The notes: generated by a model not told the origin, from the letters alone. 64,000 nucleotides of DNA from Chroococcidiopsis sp. TS-821 (GCF_002939305.1 NZ_MVDI01000001.1:1302001-1366000), one strand, 5' to 3'; positions 1-9,804 are shown, counted from the stretch's first letter. Made by a program: numbers and translations.

Positions 1-2
1 AA

Positions 3-164
3 TTTTGGTTTAAAGGATTGCGAGATATTCATTATGTCCTCAAGGTAGAACTACCTTACGATCGCAGCAACGTCTACTCTCTATCTACTAGAGTGCATGG
101 TCGAACGGGTGAATTTTTCGAGATTGGTGATAACGTACAACACAATCACGAAATCGACTACTGA
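3..164 (+). CDS. C-terminal end of an unrecognised protein (5' end outside window)
   Basis: An open frame enters from the left edge and runs 53 codons to a TGA at 162-164. The visible tail reads like real protein: it contains LRDIHYVLKVELPYDRSN and then STRVHGRTGEFFEIGDN. It ends in EIDY. A strong hairpin with a T-tract follows about 55 bases later and would terminate this transcript. I do not recognise the family. The gene is incomplete here, so length, start and domain content cannot be judged. Confidence 0.6.
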   Translation, partial: FWFKGLRDIHYVLKVELPYDRSNVYSLSTRVHGRTGEFFEIGDNVQHNHEIDY

Positions 165-219
165 TACCGTTTTATTTCAAAGTTGATACAAGTAGACTGA
201 ACAGGAATAAGTAGGTAGT

Positions 220-250
220 AGCTGGGGAAGAGTTAAACCCCCAGCTTTTT
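220..250 (+). terminator. Rho-independent terminator
   Basis: A perfect 8-bp stem (AGCTGGGG at 220-227 with CCCCAGCT at 239-246) encloses an 11-base loop and runs into TTTTT. The T-tract is on the plus-strand side only, so it serves the partial gene ending at 164. It lies immediately before the 3' end of the minus-strand phosphatase gene. Confidence 0.8.
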
Positions 251-252
251 AG

Positions 253-891
253 TTAAGTTCCAGGTAGCGATCGCAAACGATCATTCAGGTGAGTGCGATC
301 GGCTAAAGCATGAAGCAGTGGACCGTGCGTTCCAAATTCTACAATACTAATTGAACCCACAGGGCATGCTAAGCGATAACGAAAGCGTCCAACATCGATT
401 CCGAGTAAGCTACATAACATGATGCGAATCGTTGCTTTGTGCGAGACAATTAAAATATTGCCACCACTGTAACGATTTTTGATTTCTTCAATAACTTGCA
501 TCGCACGGGAAGCGATCGCCACGGCTAATTCACCACCTGTTGGTGGATACCATGCGGGATCTGCTGACCAGCGAATATAATCATCGTGATAATCGCGGGC
601 TACAGTATCAACTGATAAGCCTTCCCACTTGCCAAAGTTAATTTCTTTTAAGCCTTCACGTAGCTGTGGTTCTATTCCGATCGCTGTGCATAAAGGTTGA
701 GCAGTTGCGAGCGTGCGTTGCATCGGGCTAGAAAAAACCGCAGTCCAAGAAGTATCGCGATAAGCCATAGCAAAAGCTTGTGCCATCTCTAGTCCTTCTG
801 GTGTCAAGCCTGGATCAATCGCACCACAAAAAGCATTATTTCGACTGCATTCAGTTTGTCCATGTCGCAAGAAATAAAGCGAGATAGCCAC
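253..891 (-). CDS. histidine phosphatase family protein (phosphoglycerate mutase-like)
   Basis: This 212-residue protein has the length of a single-domain histidine phosphatase (GpmB/CobC-like branch). The phospho-acceptor motif LRHGQTE is at residues 8-14 with the catalytic His at position 10. A second conserved block, LKEINFGKWEG, is near residue 82. The second catalytic His lies in VSHKATIR near residue 150; many relatives have HGG here, so the KA is slightly atypical. The start codon is GTG at 889-891, preceded by an AGAGGT ribosome site. The substrate cannot be told from sequence; sugar phosphates or phosphoglycerate are typical of the family. It is transcribed alone. Confidence 0.85.
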   Translation of the reverse strand: MAISLYFLRHGQTECSRNNAFCGAIDPGLTPEGLEMAQAFAMAYRDTSWTAVFSSPMQRTLATAQPLCTAIGIEPQLREGLKEINFGKWEGLSVDTVARDYHDDYIRWSADPAWYPPTGGELAVAIASRAMQVIEEIKNRYSGGNILIVSHKATIRIMLCSLLGIDVGRFRYRLACPVGSISIVEFGTHGPLLHALADRTHLNDRLRSLPGT

Positions 892-1344
892 AATTACCTC
901 TTAATTAACCGTTTATCTTTGAACCGCCAGAATTAGCATTCCAAATAACAAACCTCTTGTTTCAAAGCTCAAATTGCTTTAATCTAATAGACCTTAAGCA
1001 GCTGCTTGAACAAAGATAGCGAAGAACTCTACTAATCTGCTGTTCAAGTCTTAACCAATTGCATAAACGAACAATTCAACTACATTGTTCTAATTTATGT
1101 ATAAAAAAATACAATGAATTTTTAGTAAATTATGGTAAAAGTGACGCTGAATGATAGTGTTAAGTAGAAATAACGCCGAAAAGATAAAAAAATTATACAC
1201 TGTAGCAAAAGGAAAATTCTTGAGATATTAAGCTCATTCCTCGCACGATATCTGAATAGCTAGAAGAGAAGTGAACGCTGGTTGCTCAAAATTTTTAGTG
1301 ATAGCAACTGAACTTGAATCAGCAGTGTCAGTAGAAGAATTAAC
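892..1344. other. intergenic region between divergent genes
   Basis: This 453-base AT-rich gap separates the phosphatase (minus) from the secreted protease (plus) and must hold both promoters. I see no convincing small gene, RNA or paired -35/-10 boxes. Confidence 0.5.
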
Positions 1345-2466
1345 ATGATTTCAAAAGTTATTCGTACGTATGCGTCATCATTTGTAGCGATCGCCAGTTT
1401 ATTTCCATCAGCAGTCGTAGCTTCGGATTTAATCTTTCACGACAACGATAGCGTTACTCCCAACAATAGTAGAAGTTACTGGACGCCACGACGACTACAA
1501 AATGCTAAACCACTACCAATGCCTAAACCTACTCGTGGAGTAACAACACAAGCTACACCTGCAGTAGGAACTCCGGTAAGTGGGAGGGGTCAACCACCAA
1601 CGGTTAATATTAAACCTGATTTCAACAATCGACTATTTCAACCTCCTCAAACGAATTTTCAGGCAAACGAACAAGAAGTCCAACCTAACAATGTAGGTTC
1701 AGTAGGTGCGTTTTTTACAAGTTCCCGACTTATTCCTTTATCTGCGGATGTTGTCTATCCTTATAGACCAGTAGGAAAGCTTTTCTTTACAATACCTAAC
1801 GAAGGCGATTTTGTTTGCTCTGGTGCAGTTCTCAAGCCAAGAATTGTTCTGACAGCGGGTCACTGCGTTCATAGCGGTAGTGGAGGTCAAAGTGGTTTCT
1901 TTACCAATTTCTTGTTTGTTCCTGCTTATCGAGATGGTATAGCACCTTTCCAAGCTTGGAGTTGGAGTCACGTTGTTACCACTAATGCTTGGTCGCAAGG
2001 TGGGGGTGTTGTTCCCAATGCCGCTGATTATGCAATGATTGAAATTATCGACTTGCCCTTTAATGGTGTCTCTCGCAGAATTGGTCAAGTCACTGGTTTT
2101 TTAGGTTTTAGAACGCTCAGTCTTTTTCCTAACCATGCAACTTTATTGGGTTATCCTAGTAACCTTGATAACGGTCATAAAATGCATCAAGTTACTGCCC
2201 AAAGTTTTCGTACTCGTAATCCTAACTCAGTAGAGTATGGCTCTGATATGCGCGGTGGTTCAAGTGGTGGTCCTTGGATACAGAATTTTGGTGTAGCAGC
2301 TGTTGGGCAAAATGATGGCAGAAATCCCGGTTTCAATCAAATTATTGGTGTTACTTCATACGGACCTGTGGCGACTGATCCGTTGTACCAAGGTAGTTCT
2401 ATTCCTGACTCTCGCTTTGTCAATATGCTCAACGCTATGTGTCAACGCCAGCCTGGAAACTGTTAA
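1345..2466 (+). CDS. secreted trypsin/V8-like serine endopeptidase
   Basis: This 373-residue protein starts with a signal peptide (about residues 1-27, ending SAVVAS). A low-complexity Pro/Asn/Gln-rich stretch follows, to about residue 130, and may act as a propeptide or linker. The chymotrypsin-fold triad is visible in order: His173 in TAGHCVHS, Asp228 in ADYAMIE and Ser307 in RGGSSGGPW. The layout fits the V8-like glutamyl endopeptidase group (COG3591), exported to the periplasm or outside. Cys175 near the active His and two Cys near the C-terminus could form disulfides. It is followed by its own terminator, so it is monocistronic. Cleavage specificity is not deducible. Confidence 0.9.
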   Translation: MISKVIRTYASSFVAIASLFPSAVVASDLIFHDNDSVTPNNSRSYWTPRRLQNAKPLPMPKPTRGVTTQATPAVGTPVSGRGQPPTVNIKPDFNNRLFQPPQTNFQANEQEVQPNNVGSVGAFFTSSRLIPLSADVVYPYRPVGKLFFTIPNEGDFVCSGAVLKPRIVLTAGHCVHSGSGGQSGFFTNFLFVPAYRDGIAPFQAWSWSHVVTTNAWSQGGGVVPNAADYAMIEIIDLPFNGVSRRIGQVTGFLGFRTLSLFPNHATLLGYPSNLDNGHKMHQVTAQSFRTRNPNSVEYGSDMRGGSSGGPWIQNFGVAAVGQNDGRNPGFNQIIGVTSYGPVATDPLYQGSSIPDSRFVNMLNAMCQRQPGNC

Positions 2467-2494
2467 AATAACACGCATTTTTTAAGGATATTTG

Positions 2495-2527
2495 TCAGGT
2501 TTTGTCATAATACAAAACCTGATTTTA
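2495..2527 (+). terminator. Rho-independent terminator of the serine protease gene
   Basis: There is a perfect 11-bp inverted repeat (TCAGGTTTTGT at 2495-2505, ACAAAACCTGA at 2512-2522) with a 6-base loop, followed by TTTTAT. It starts about 30 bases after the stop codon at 2466. Confidence 0.85.
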
Positions 2528-2722
2528 TATGACATCGTCGTCAAAATATTATCTTAATTTTTCTCCTCTTGACGTCAGAAGTAGAGAGTTATAAGTTATG
2601 TGTGATTAGATTAATATCTAGTACAGGTTTCCTGTATTAAATACGATCTCTAATTGACCTACTTAGCCTTCAAAGTGTAATAAAATACAACTTTATTCTG
2701 AAAAATTCCTTAAAAATATTCG

Positions 2723-3205
2723 ATGTACAAAATACTGATTTTTAGTACTTTCTTCAGCCTGTTTCCTACTGTAATCGTTGCTCAGGACTCTCTATGCTAC
2801 ATAGAATGGCGCGGACAATTTATTGACTTATCTAATAATCTTTGTGACAAAAAGCCTCAATCTTCTGCAATCAGAGAACTAACGGTAACCAAACGACAAG
2901 TGATTCCGCTGAATAACGTGCGCGTCTCTGAGTTGAGAATTGAACTTGCAGAAAACGGAACTCCAGAAGTGAAAGGAACTCTGACGAATGAATCGAATCA
3001 GGTCGGTGAGTTACCACCAATTCAATTCAATGTGATAGACCAACGTAATAATCGCGTACTTGCGAGTGAAACTGTTACCTTTGATAGTAACAATGGCATT
3101 GAGCCAGGAGAACAAATATCATTTATCAAGGCAATTAGCCCAGATATTTTTAGCAATGGGGTAACACCATCAGATCTGCAATTGAAAATTATCAACTCTA
3201 TTTAA
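2723..3205 (+). CDS. small secreted protein with paired Cys motif and FxLYD-like domain
   Basis: This 160-residue protein has a clear signal peptide (residues 1-20, ending IVAQ). The mature start carries CYIEWRGQFIDLSNNLC, a Cys-pair motif also seen just after the signal peptide of the retropepsin at 14086-14622. Residues of about 65-155 look like a single beta-sandwich resembling FxLYD-type domains, with GTLTNES and a later EPGEQISF. There is no catalytic signature. It sits downstream of the secreted protease but behind that gene's terminator, so it is probably a separate unit. Function is unknown; a periplasmic or surface role is inferred from the signal peptide. Confidence 0.75.
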   Translation: MYKILIFSTFFSLFPTVIVAQDSLCYIEWRGQFIDLSNNLCDKKPQSSAIRELTVTKRQVIPLNNVRVSELRIELAENGTPEVKGTLTNESNQVGELPPIQFNVIDQRNNRVLASETVTFDSNNGIEPGEQISFIKAISPDIFSNGVTPSDLQLKIINSI

Positions 3206-3462
3206 TCTATTTAATCTATTTAAAAGAAATCAACAAGTTTAAACGGTGACTTTTGCCATTTAAAATACTTGTCTACTGTTTCAATGACTGTGCTAAAATT
3301 TCGCAAAATATATCTAGCATTAATCATCGAGTCTCGGTAATGTAGACTTACTCAACCAAACTGGAACTGAGGGAGCTAGTATCGCGCAAAGGTTTCTTCC
3401 GTTGAACGAACCAGCATCCTGTTCGATCGGTGTTTCTTGACTGTACGCTAGAGAAGCTTAAT

Positions 3463-3897
3463 TTATTTGTTGGTAACAAGCTGTTGAGCTTCAGCTTCTA
3501 GCATTTGAATCAATTGTTGGTCGCCTTTCGCTCGTGCGACTTGTAACCGATGTTCTAAGTTTTGGCGAATGTTGGCAATATGAGTATGATTTAACTCTTC
3601 CAATGCTCGCTGACGACTGCTTCGGGTTGAAACCTGACTTTTTCCTGCTCCTAGCTGAGTCTTAGCTGTCTCTGCGTACTGTCTGCGCATAAGACTTGCT
3701 TCGATATCAATTGGGTGACCTATGTTGTAACTGGCTCCACGGTACTTTAACCCAACAACTGGTTGAGGTACAGGGATATGTCGAGGATAGCGCTGTTTCC
3801 AATTTACACCTCGATATTGACCGTTAATGTCTCCCTCACTCATTTCAATATTTGGTGCGCTGGATTCGTAGTTGACCCCTCGATAAGTAAGTTTCAT
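3463..3897 (-). CDS. DUF4278 domain protein
   Basis: This 144-residue protein begins MKLTYRGVNYE, the hallmark of the cyanobacterial DUF4278 family. The YRG element occurs three times, at about residues 5, 28 and 52 (YRGVNYE, YRGVNWK, YRGASYN), so the domain contains a short internal repeat. The C-terminal half is charged and helical (HIANIRQNLEHRLQVARAKG), like a coiled coil. There is no signal peptide or membrane segment. The molecular function of DUF4278 is not established. It is a single gene with about 270 bases of AT-rich leader before the next gene. Confidence 0.8.
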   Translation of the reverse strand: MKLTYRGVNYESSAPNIEMSEGDINGQYRGVNWKQRYPRHIPVPQPVVGLKYRGASYNIGHPIDIEASLMRRQYAETAKTQLGAGKSQVSTRSSRQRALEELNHTHIANIRQNLEHRLQVARAKGDQQLIQMLEAEAQQLVTNK

Positions 3898-4171
3898 TTT
3901 TGTAGCCTTTTCACTAGATTCTTTAATAGGTTTCAGGTTATGTAAAGTGCGTTCCTTCGGGAAGTTTCCCTACTTCCGTCTCTACAAAGCATCTAACTTA
4001 AGGCTGATTCTTAATAAAAAGTAGAGATGAACGTTGTATTTTCTGTATCTAATTTTACTATTTTTTAGATAAATCGTCAAGTTTAACAAAAATTAACATT
4101 AAAGGAGCAGCCTCGTTATTATTGCACTTTGGATAATCGGATGCTCAATTAAAACACTGCGATTAACTTAA

Positions 4172-7100
4172 TTAAGAAGAAGTCAGTGTATATGCTTGTT
4201 TGACTGCTTGTGTACTTTTTATTGAATGCCAGTGAGAACTTTGCATTTTATCGCTTGTGATGCTACCTCCTTGATTTAACACTTCTGTCACGGGCATTGG
4301 CTCACCAATGTAATAACCTTGAGCATAATTGACACCTAATTCATGAAGTAACTGCAATGTCTCTGGTGATGCCACAAATTCAGCGATCGTAGCAATAGAT
4401 AACCCCCGCGCAACTTCCACGATCACTTTGACTAAGTGTCGATCGAGAACGTCTTTCGCTAAGTTCTTGATAAAACTGCCATCAATCTTGAGGTAATCTA
4501 CTGGTAGGTGTTTGAGTTGCGCAAACGAAGAATAACCCATACCAAAATCATCGATCGCAAACTGACAGCCGATTTGTTTGAGCGTGTTAATAAATTTGCG
4601 TGCTTGAGAAAAATCCGCGATCGCCGCTGTTTCAGTAATCTCCAATACTAATGTTGCAGGGTTAATTCCTGTCGTCGCCAGTTCTTGCTGAATCATCGGC
4701 AAGAGTTCGCTGTCAGATAATGATTTACCAGAAATGTTAACTTCCAAGCGTAGAGTATTGCCTAATTTTGCCTGAGCAGCAATTAAATGAATCGCTTGGC
4801 AAACTACCCAACGATCGATATGAGAAATCAACCCGCATTCTTCAGCAATCGGGAGGAAGGTACTGGGGCTAATAATTTCTCCATCTTTTCCTAACATCCG
4901 AATAAGAATTTCATAACAAGAAAAAGTATCGTTGTGTAAATCTAAAATTGGTTGGCAGTAAAGTACAAATAAATTTTGCTCTAGCGCTTCGCGAATTTGA
5001 TTTTTCCAGAAATTGCGTGATTGGATTTGAACTTGCCAATGCGGATCGGGAGTGTAGAGGCTAAAGCAATTGCTACCCAGTTTTTTTGATTTATACATTG
5101 CCAAATCGGCATGGGCAAAAAGCTCATCTGCTACCATTCCATGATCTGGAAATAGAGTTGCGCCGATACTTGCTGTAATTCGTACTGGTTGCCCATTAGC
5201 TATAACGACATGAGTTTTGAGCGCGCTGACAAGCTTTTGTTTGATTAAATCAAGATCGTGCAAAGAAATTTGGGGGATAAGTATAGCAAATTCATCGCCA
5301 CCCAAACGTGCTAAAACATCCTTTTCCTCGATTTGTTCTTGTAGTAAAGTCGCTAGATTTTTGAGGAGATCGTCTCCGGCTTTGTGTCCGAGGGTATCAT
5401 TAATATCTTTAAAGTCATCAATATCAATTAAAATTAAAGCTCCAGATTGGCGATCGCCCTGAAGCGCTAGTTCCAAATAATGCTCTAATTGCGCTTGAAA
5501 GTAACGACGATTGAACAAGCCAGTCAAAGAATCGTGATTGGCTATGTACGAAAGTTGTGCTTCTAAACGCTTGCGTTCGCTGATGTCGCGCGCGATAGTA
5601 GCAACAAAATCAAGCTCGCCGGTTGCTGAACTTTTAGCGACAATCACTTGTGAAACGGGAATTTCTTCTTTCTGGCGGTTGAGTAGCGCCATTTCTCCGT
5701 TCCAAACTCCACGCGACAGCAAAGTAGGAATGACTTCATCCAGAAACATTTGATTTGCCCAATCAGGATGACAATCAAAAATATTGAGTTGTGAAATATC
5801 CTGTTGCGGATCTAATCCTAATATTTTGTAACCAGCTTGGTTGAGAAACAAGGGTTTTCCTCGACTATCGGTAATTCCCACAAAGTCTGTTGTTGCTTCT
5901 AAAATAGCTGTAAAGCGGGCTTGCGCCGCTTCGGTTTGTTTGCGCGCTGTGATATCTTCAACCGTACCCTCATAACATACAACGTCGCCGTGGATATTAC
6001 GGACAATTCTGGCGTTTTCTGAAATCCAAATTGTACTGCCATCTTTGCGATAAACTTGCGATTCAAACCCTGATACGGAGTTATGCTGCTGCATCAAACG
6101 AAGACACTCAGCCCGGCGATGCGGATCGACATAAAGTTGCTTTTCAATATTAGTGACACTTGCTACAAGTTCTTCGGGTGACTCATAGCCATAGATGCGC
6201 GCGAGGGCTGGATTAGCACTGAGATATTGCCCTGCGGGTGTCGTCTGAAAAATTCCTTCACTAGCATTTTCAAAAATACTGCGATATTTTGCTTCTGCTT
6301 GTCTTAGTGCTTCTTCAGTTTGAAGTCGTTTAGTTACATCATGCGTTGAAACGACAACAGCACGCTTTCCTAAAAAAGTGAGCGAATGACACGAAACTTC
6401 TACCTTGACGATTGTTCCATCTTTTTTGCGGTGCCTCCAGATACCTTGAGGACTAATTTCAGACTTGAGGTGTTTTAGTTGTTGCTGCAAACTAGCAATA
6501 TCTTCTGAAGGACAAATATCTCTCATCGTCATCGATAAAAATTCGTCGCGTCCGTAGCCATAATGGGCGATCGCAGCATGATTGACATCTAGAAAAGCGA
6601 GTGTTTCAAGATCGTACACCCACATCGGACAAGGATGACTTTCAAACAATTCGCGATATCTCTGTTCGCTTTCTTTCAGTGCAGTTTCGGAACGTTTTAG
6701 TTCGGAAATATCTGTAATAAATCCTTCTAAACCGAGAACTTGACCGTGACTATCAAAAACCCCGCTACCTTTTTCCCATAACCATTTTTGCTCGCCAGAT
6801 TTGGTGTGAATTCGGTATTCAACGACATAGGGTTTTTTTGCTTCTACAGCGTTTGTAATGCTCTGTAAAACTCTTGGTAAATCTTCAGGGTGAGTAATCG
6901 CATTGTACAATCCTGTAGTACCAATTAATTCTTCGCTACAGTAGCCTGTTAATTCCAAACATCCTTCGCTTACATAAGTCATTGACCAGTTAGGATCGTT
7001 GCTACAAGCAAAAGCAATTCCTGGTAACGAGTCGATCAAAGTTGCTAATCGACGCTGGCTTTCTGCAAGTGCTACTTCTGTATGCAAACAGCGCGAACTC

Positions 7101-7624
7101 AAAGCTTGCTGTACGACTAAAACCAAAATAACTATTGTGGTAAGGTCAGCTACTTCTATCGCTGGCTGTGTAGTAGGATATGCATAATGTATTCCCGCGC
7201 TTGCTGCCAGAATTGCGATCGCTACACCAACATGCCACCAAAGGGATATCTTTTTGGCGAGTAGTCTCATCCAGAAAGTTAAGAAACAGCAAAACGCTAT
7301 ACTTTCTAATAGTATCGGCAACACTGCCATATTCATGTAATGAATTCCAGCAAAACTTTCAAGTAGCGTATCATTTGCTAAAAAAAACCTTTTGTCAAAT
7401 TGCCAACGATTTAAAAGCCAAACAATTATTTTGCCTAAAGTTACAGATGCTACAGGGATGAAACTAAAAATATTCATCAAGTGTGTTTGTAGAAATTGGC
7501 TGTAGGCTAGCTCCAGAATAGTTTTTAACGCGATCGCGCCACGAATCAATACAGTTGCCAAACTAGCCGCTACAACAGGAATTATGGAAATAATAACTAT
7601 ATGAACATCATATGTAGATATCAT
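4172..7624 (-). CDS. membrane sensor with PAS repeats, GGDEF and EAL domains (cyclic-di-GMP turnover)
   Basis: This 1150-residue protein has hydrophobic segments in residues 1-175, consistent with a membrane sensory module. Four PAS/PAC units follow at about 190-312, 318-435, 440-562 and 566-690. A diguanylate cyclase domain follows, with an intact RLGGDEF near residue 775, then a phosphodiesterase domain at about 875-1115. The I-site position upstream of GGDEF reads EEKD instead of RxxD, so product inhibition is probably lost. The EAL motif is EILIR, keeping the catalytic Glu, and DDFGMGYSSF near residue 1026 is intact. Both activities are therefore plausible. The PAS ligands are unknown. 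It is monocistronic. Confidence 0.92.
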   Translation of the reverse strand: MISTYDVHIVIISIIPVVAASLATVLIRGAIALKTILELAYSQFLQTHLMNIFSFIPVASVTLGKIIVWLLNRWQFDKRFFLANDTLLESFAGIHYMNMAVLPILLESIAFCCFLTFWMRLLAKKISLWWHVGVAIAILAASAGIHYAYPTTQPAIEVADLTTIVILVLVVQQALSSRCLHTEVALAESQRRLATLIDSLPGIAFACSNDPNWSMTYVSEGCLELTGYCSEELIGTTGLYNAITHPEDLPRVLQSITNAVEAKKPYVVEYRIHTKSGEQKWLWEKGSGVFDSHGQVLGLEGFITDISELKRSETALKESEQRYRELFESHPCPMWVYDLETLAFLDVNHAAIAHYGYGRDEFLSMTMRDICPSEDIASLQQQLKHLKSEISPQGIWRHRKKDGTIVKVEVSCHSLTFLGKRAVVVSTHDVTKRLQTEEALRQAEAKYRSIFENASEGIFQTTPAGQYLSANPALARIYGYESPEELVASVTNIEKQLYVDPHRRAECLRLMQQHNSVSGFESQVYRKDGSTIWISENARIVRNIHGDVVCYEGTVEDITARKQTEAAQARFTAILEATTDFVGITDSRGKPLFLNQAGYKILGLDPQQDISQLNIFDCHPDWANQMFLDEVIPTLLSRGVWNGEMALLNRQKEEIPVSQVIVAKSSATGELDFVATIARDISERKRLEAQLSYIANHDSLTGLFNRRYFQAQLEHYLELALQGDRQSGALILIDIDDFKDINDTLGHKAGDDLLKNLATLLQEQIEEKDVLARLGGDEFAILIPQISLHDLDLIKQKLVSALKTHVVIANGQPVRITASIGATLFPDHGMVADELFAHADLAMYKSKKLGSNCFSLYTPDPHWQVQIQSRNFWKNQIREALEQNLFVLYCQPILDLHNDTFSCYEILIRMLGKDGEIISPSTFLPIAEECGLISHIDRWVVCQAIHLIAAQAKLGNTLRLEVNISGKSLSDSELLPMIQQELATTGINPATLVLEITETAAIADFSQARKFINTLKQIGCQFAIDDFGMGYSSFAQLKHLPVDYLKIDGSFIKNLAKDVLDRHLVKVIVEVARGLSIATIAEFVASPETLQLLHELGVNYAQGYYIGEPMPVTEVLNQGGSITSDKMQSSHWHSIKSTQAVKQAYTLTSS

Positions 7625-8076
7625 ACCTAGGCATTTTTGTGAATGACTACATTGGCATACAGTAAGTAACCAAATTGTTTTTTTAGTAACTTACGTTTTT
7701 ATGTTTTGCGGTTTAATTTATTTTTACCCATTTTGATAAGATATTACCCTGGGTTTTTGCTGATATTAATTAAGTTTCAACTCATTAAAAACGCTACTAT
7801 ATAAGTTGAGGCTCGTGGTTAAAATACTGAGATTTTTTGTAAAAATTAGGTAAAAATATATAATTTTCTCCTCATTTTCTTTGTCGCGGTTCAATTGGTC
7901 GAGTGCAAAAATGGCACGCAAACTTTATTGAACAACGCATTTGGTGGAGATTTCGGATTGAGATGAAAGGATAAAAAGTATACATGACGAAGCCTCATTA
8001 GATTTGCAGAGTTTATAAATGAGGCGAAAGGGTGCAAAATATAGGAAGAATTACAGTTGAGTAGCATAGTAGAAGT
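7625..8076. other. intergenic region between the GGDEF/EAL gene and ndhO
   Basis: This 452-base gap between divergent genes is AT-rich. I see no RNA gene or repeat. A short open stretch around 7880-7970 encodes an aromatic/basic peptide (IEQRIWWRFRIEMKG then stop) but has no clear start signal, so I do not call it. Confidence 0.4.
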
Positions 8077-8292
8077 ATGGCTGTTAAAAAGGGCGATTTA
8101 GTTCGTGCAGTTCGGGAAAAGTTGGAAAATTCCCTAGAAGCGCAAGCAAGTGACACGCGGTTTCCGTCATATATATTTGAAACTAAAGGAGAAGTCTTAG
8201 ATATTAAAGGAGACTATGCGCTTGTTGTCTTTGGACAAGTTCCCACTCCGAATATCTGGTTACGGGTCGATCAGCTAGAATCAGTGAAGTAG
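8077..8292 (+). CDS. ndhO: NAD(P)H-quinone oxidoreductase subunit O
   Basis: This 71-residue soluble protein matches the cyanobacterial/plastid NdhO family in length and pattern. It has [16 protein letters not shown], then [20 protein letters not shown], then [16 protein letters not shown] and a final [11 protein letters not shown]. NdhO is a peripheral subunit of the thylakoid NDH-1 complex, which carries out cyclic electron flow, respiration and CO2 uptake. In Synechocystis it has been linked to modulating NDH-1 stability and activity. It stands alone upstream of malate dehydrogenase with a gap of about 155 bases, so a shared transcript is possible but not shown. Confidence 0.92.
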   Translation: MAVKKGDLVRAVREKLENSLEAQASDTRFPSYIFETKGEVLDIKGDYALVVFGQVPTPNIWLRVDQLESVK

Positions 8293-8447
8293 CTTGTTTT
8301 CAAGCCATAGTCAGCAACAATAGCTGTCACGCGATACAAATTACGGCGATTGATAAGACTATTATCCTAAGAGTCGTATTTGCATAATCAGAGCGCCGAT
8401 CGCAAAATAACGACACGCATATATCTAGGAAAACGCGTTTCTAAGTT

Positions 8448-9422
8448 ATGCCTATCGCCTCTACTTCGCAGTTATTGGGTTACTCTCCCCGCGTCACAAT
8501 CGTTGGCGTTGGTAAAGTTGGCAGTACATTAGCGCAACAAATTGGTGAGAAAAACCTAGCCGATGTAGTGCTGTTAGACGAAGTAGAGGGACTACCTCAA
8601 GGTTTAGCACTTGACTTGATGGAAGCTAAAGGCATATCACGGCATAGTCGACAATTTATCGGTACAACAAATTATGCTGATACTGCTGGTTCAGATATTG
8701 TCGTGATTACTGCAGGACAACCACGTAAGCCAGGAATGAGTCGCGACGAGTTGCTCAAAACTAACGCCCGCATTGTTGTAGAAACAGCAACGAATGCGAT
8801 CGCATATTCGCCAAATGCCATTCTCATTGTGGTAACTAATCCTTTGGATGTCATGACTTATCTTGCTTGGCAAGCAACAAAATTGCCAACAAAGCGCGTC
8901 ATTGGCATGGCTGGCGTTTTAGACTCAGCACGGTTTCAAGCTTTTGTAGCGATGGAATTAGGTGTTAGTATTGCCGATGTCCGCGCGATCGTCTTAGGCA
9001 GTCATGGCGATTTGATGGTACCTTTACCGCGCTTTTCAACGGTTAATGGTATTCCAATTACAGAATTAATCGATGCCGCAACCATCGAGCGCTTGGTAGA
9101 AAGAACCCGTAAGGGAGGAGCAGAAATTGTTGAATTGATGCAGACGGGCAGTGCCTACTTTGCACCTGCGGCTTCAACATATTTAATGGTAGAAGCAATT
9201 TTACTCAACCAATCGCGCTTAGTTCCAGTAGCAGCTTATCTTCAAGGCGAGTATGGTTTACAGGATGTTTTTATTGGCGTTCCTACGTTACTTGGGGCGC
9301 TTGGAGTTGAGCAAATTTTAGAATTAAAACTGACAGATTCGGAACTCTCTGCCTTACATCTTGCCGCGCAAGCAGTCAAACAAAATATAGAACAGGCGCG
9401 ATCGCTTGTTAAATTGAGTTAA
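8448..9422 (+). CDS. mdh: NAD-dependent malate dehydrogenase (LDH-like type)
   Basis: This 324-residue member of the lactate/malate dehydrogenase superfamily has the nucleotide-binding GVGKVGS near residue 22. An Asp in LLDEVEG at the end of the second strand favours NAD over NADP. The substrate loop AGQPRKPGMSR carries Arg where lactate dehydrogenases have Gln, which points to malate. The catalytic His is in LGSHGDLMVPLPR. It interconverts malate and oxaloacetate in the cytosol. Length and motifs are those of the tetrameric, LDH-like MDH found in cyanobacteria. The first 15 residues are slightly longer than usual. Confidence 0.92.
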   Translation: MPIASTSQLLGYSPRVTIVGVGKVGSTLAQQIGEKNLADVVLLDEVEGLPQGLALDLMEAKGISRHSRQFIGTTNYADTAGSDIVVITAGQPRKPGMSRDELLKTNARIVVETATNAIAYSPNAILIVVTNPLDVMTYLAWQATKLPTKRVIGMAGVLDSARFQAFVAMELGVSIADVRAIVLGSHGDLMVPLPRFSTVNGIPITELIDAATIERLVERTRKGGAEIVELMQTGSAYFAPAASTYLMVEAILLNQSRLVPVAAYLQGEYGLQDVFIGVPTLLGALGVEQILELKLTDSELSALHLAAQAVKQNIEQARSLVKLS

Positions 9423-9804
9423 ATTGGTATATTTTCACCTTCAACGTCATCTATCCTTAATTTTACCCAAGCTGTCGCACTTAGCAAACAAAAGAGTGCG
9501 TATGATTACGGTAGAGAAGCTTTGACACTAGCAATATACTAGAAGATATAGTAGTTTTTTTGGTATCGCTACGGTGGATCGCAAGTTCAGCACTACTTCC
9601 GCGCAATCTTTAAGTAATTATACTTAGCTATTACCTAGACTTTTCTCTATTTTGCGACTGCAAGTCTCAGTAATTATACCGCGCATACGCAGCAAAATCT
9701 TTACTAAATTTTCATTACTGTCGTGGTTTTCCAATTCATTTCTTTACTCAAAATCAGGCATTCTCTAATTACTAGCAACTATCTTGTATTAAAAAGTACT
9801 TTCT
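9423..9804. other. intergenic region after mdh
   Basis: This stretch of about 380 bases is AT-rich. A weak 5-bp hairpin (TACTA/TAGTA, about 9537-9553) followed by a T run near 9554-9561 could terminate mdh. Nothing else is supported. Confidence 0.35.

Noticed and set aside
7880-7970. Short peptide frame rich in Trp/Arg before ndhO
   Set aside because: No ATG start or ribosome site in frame; only about 23-38 codons and no recognised homology.
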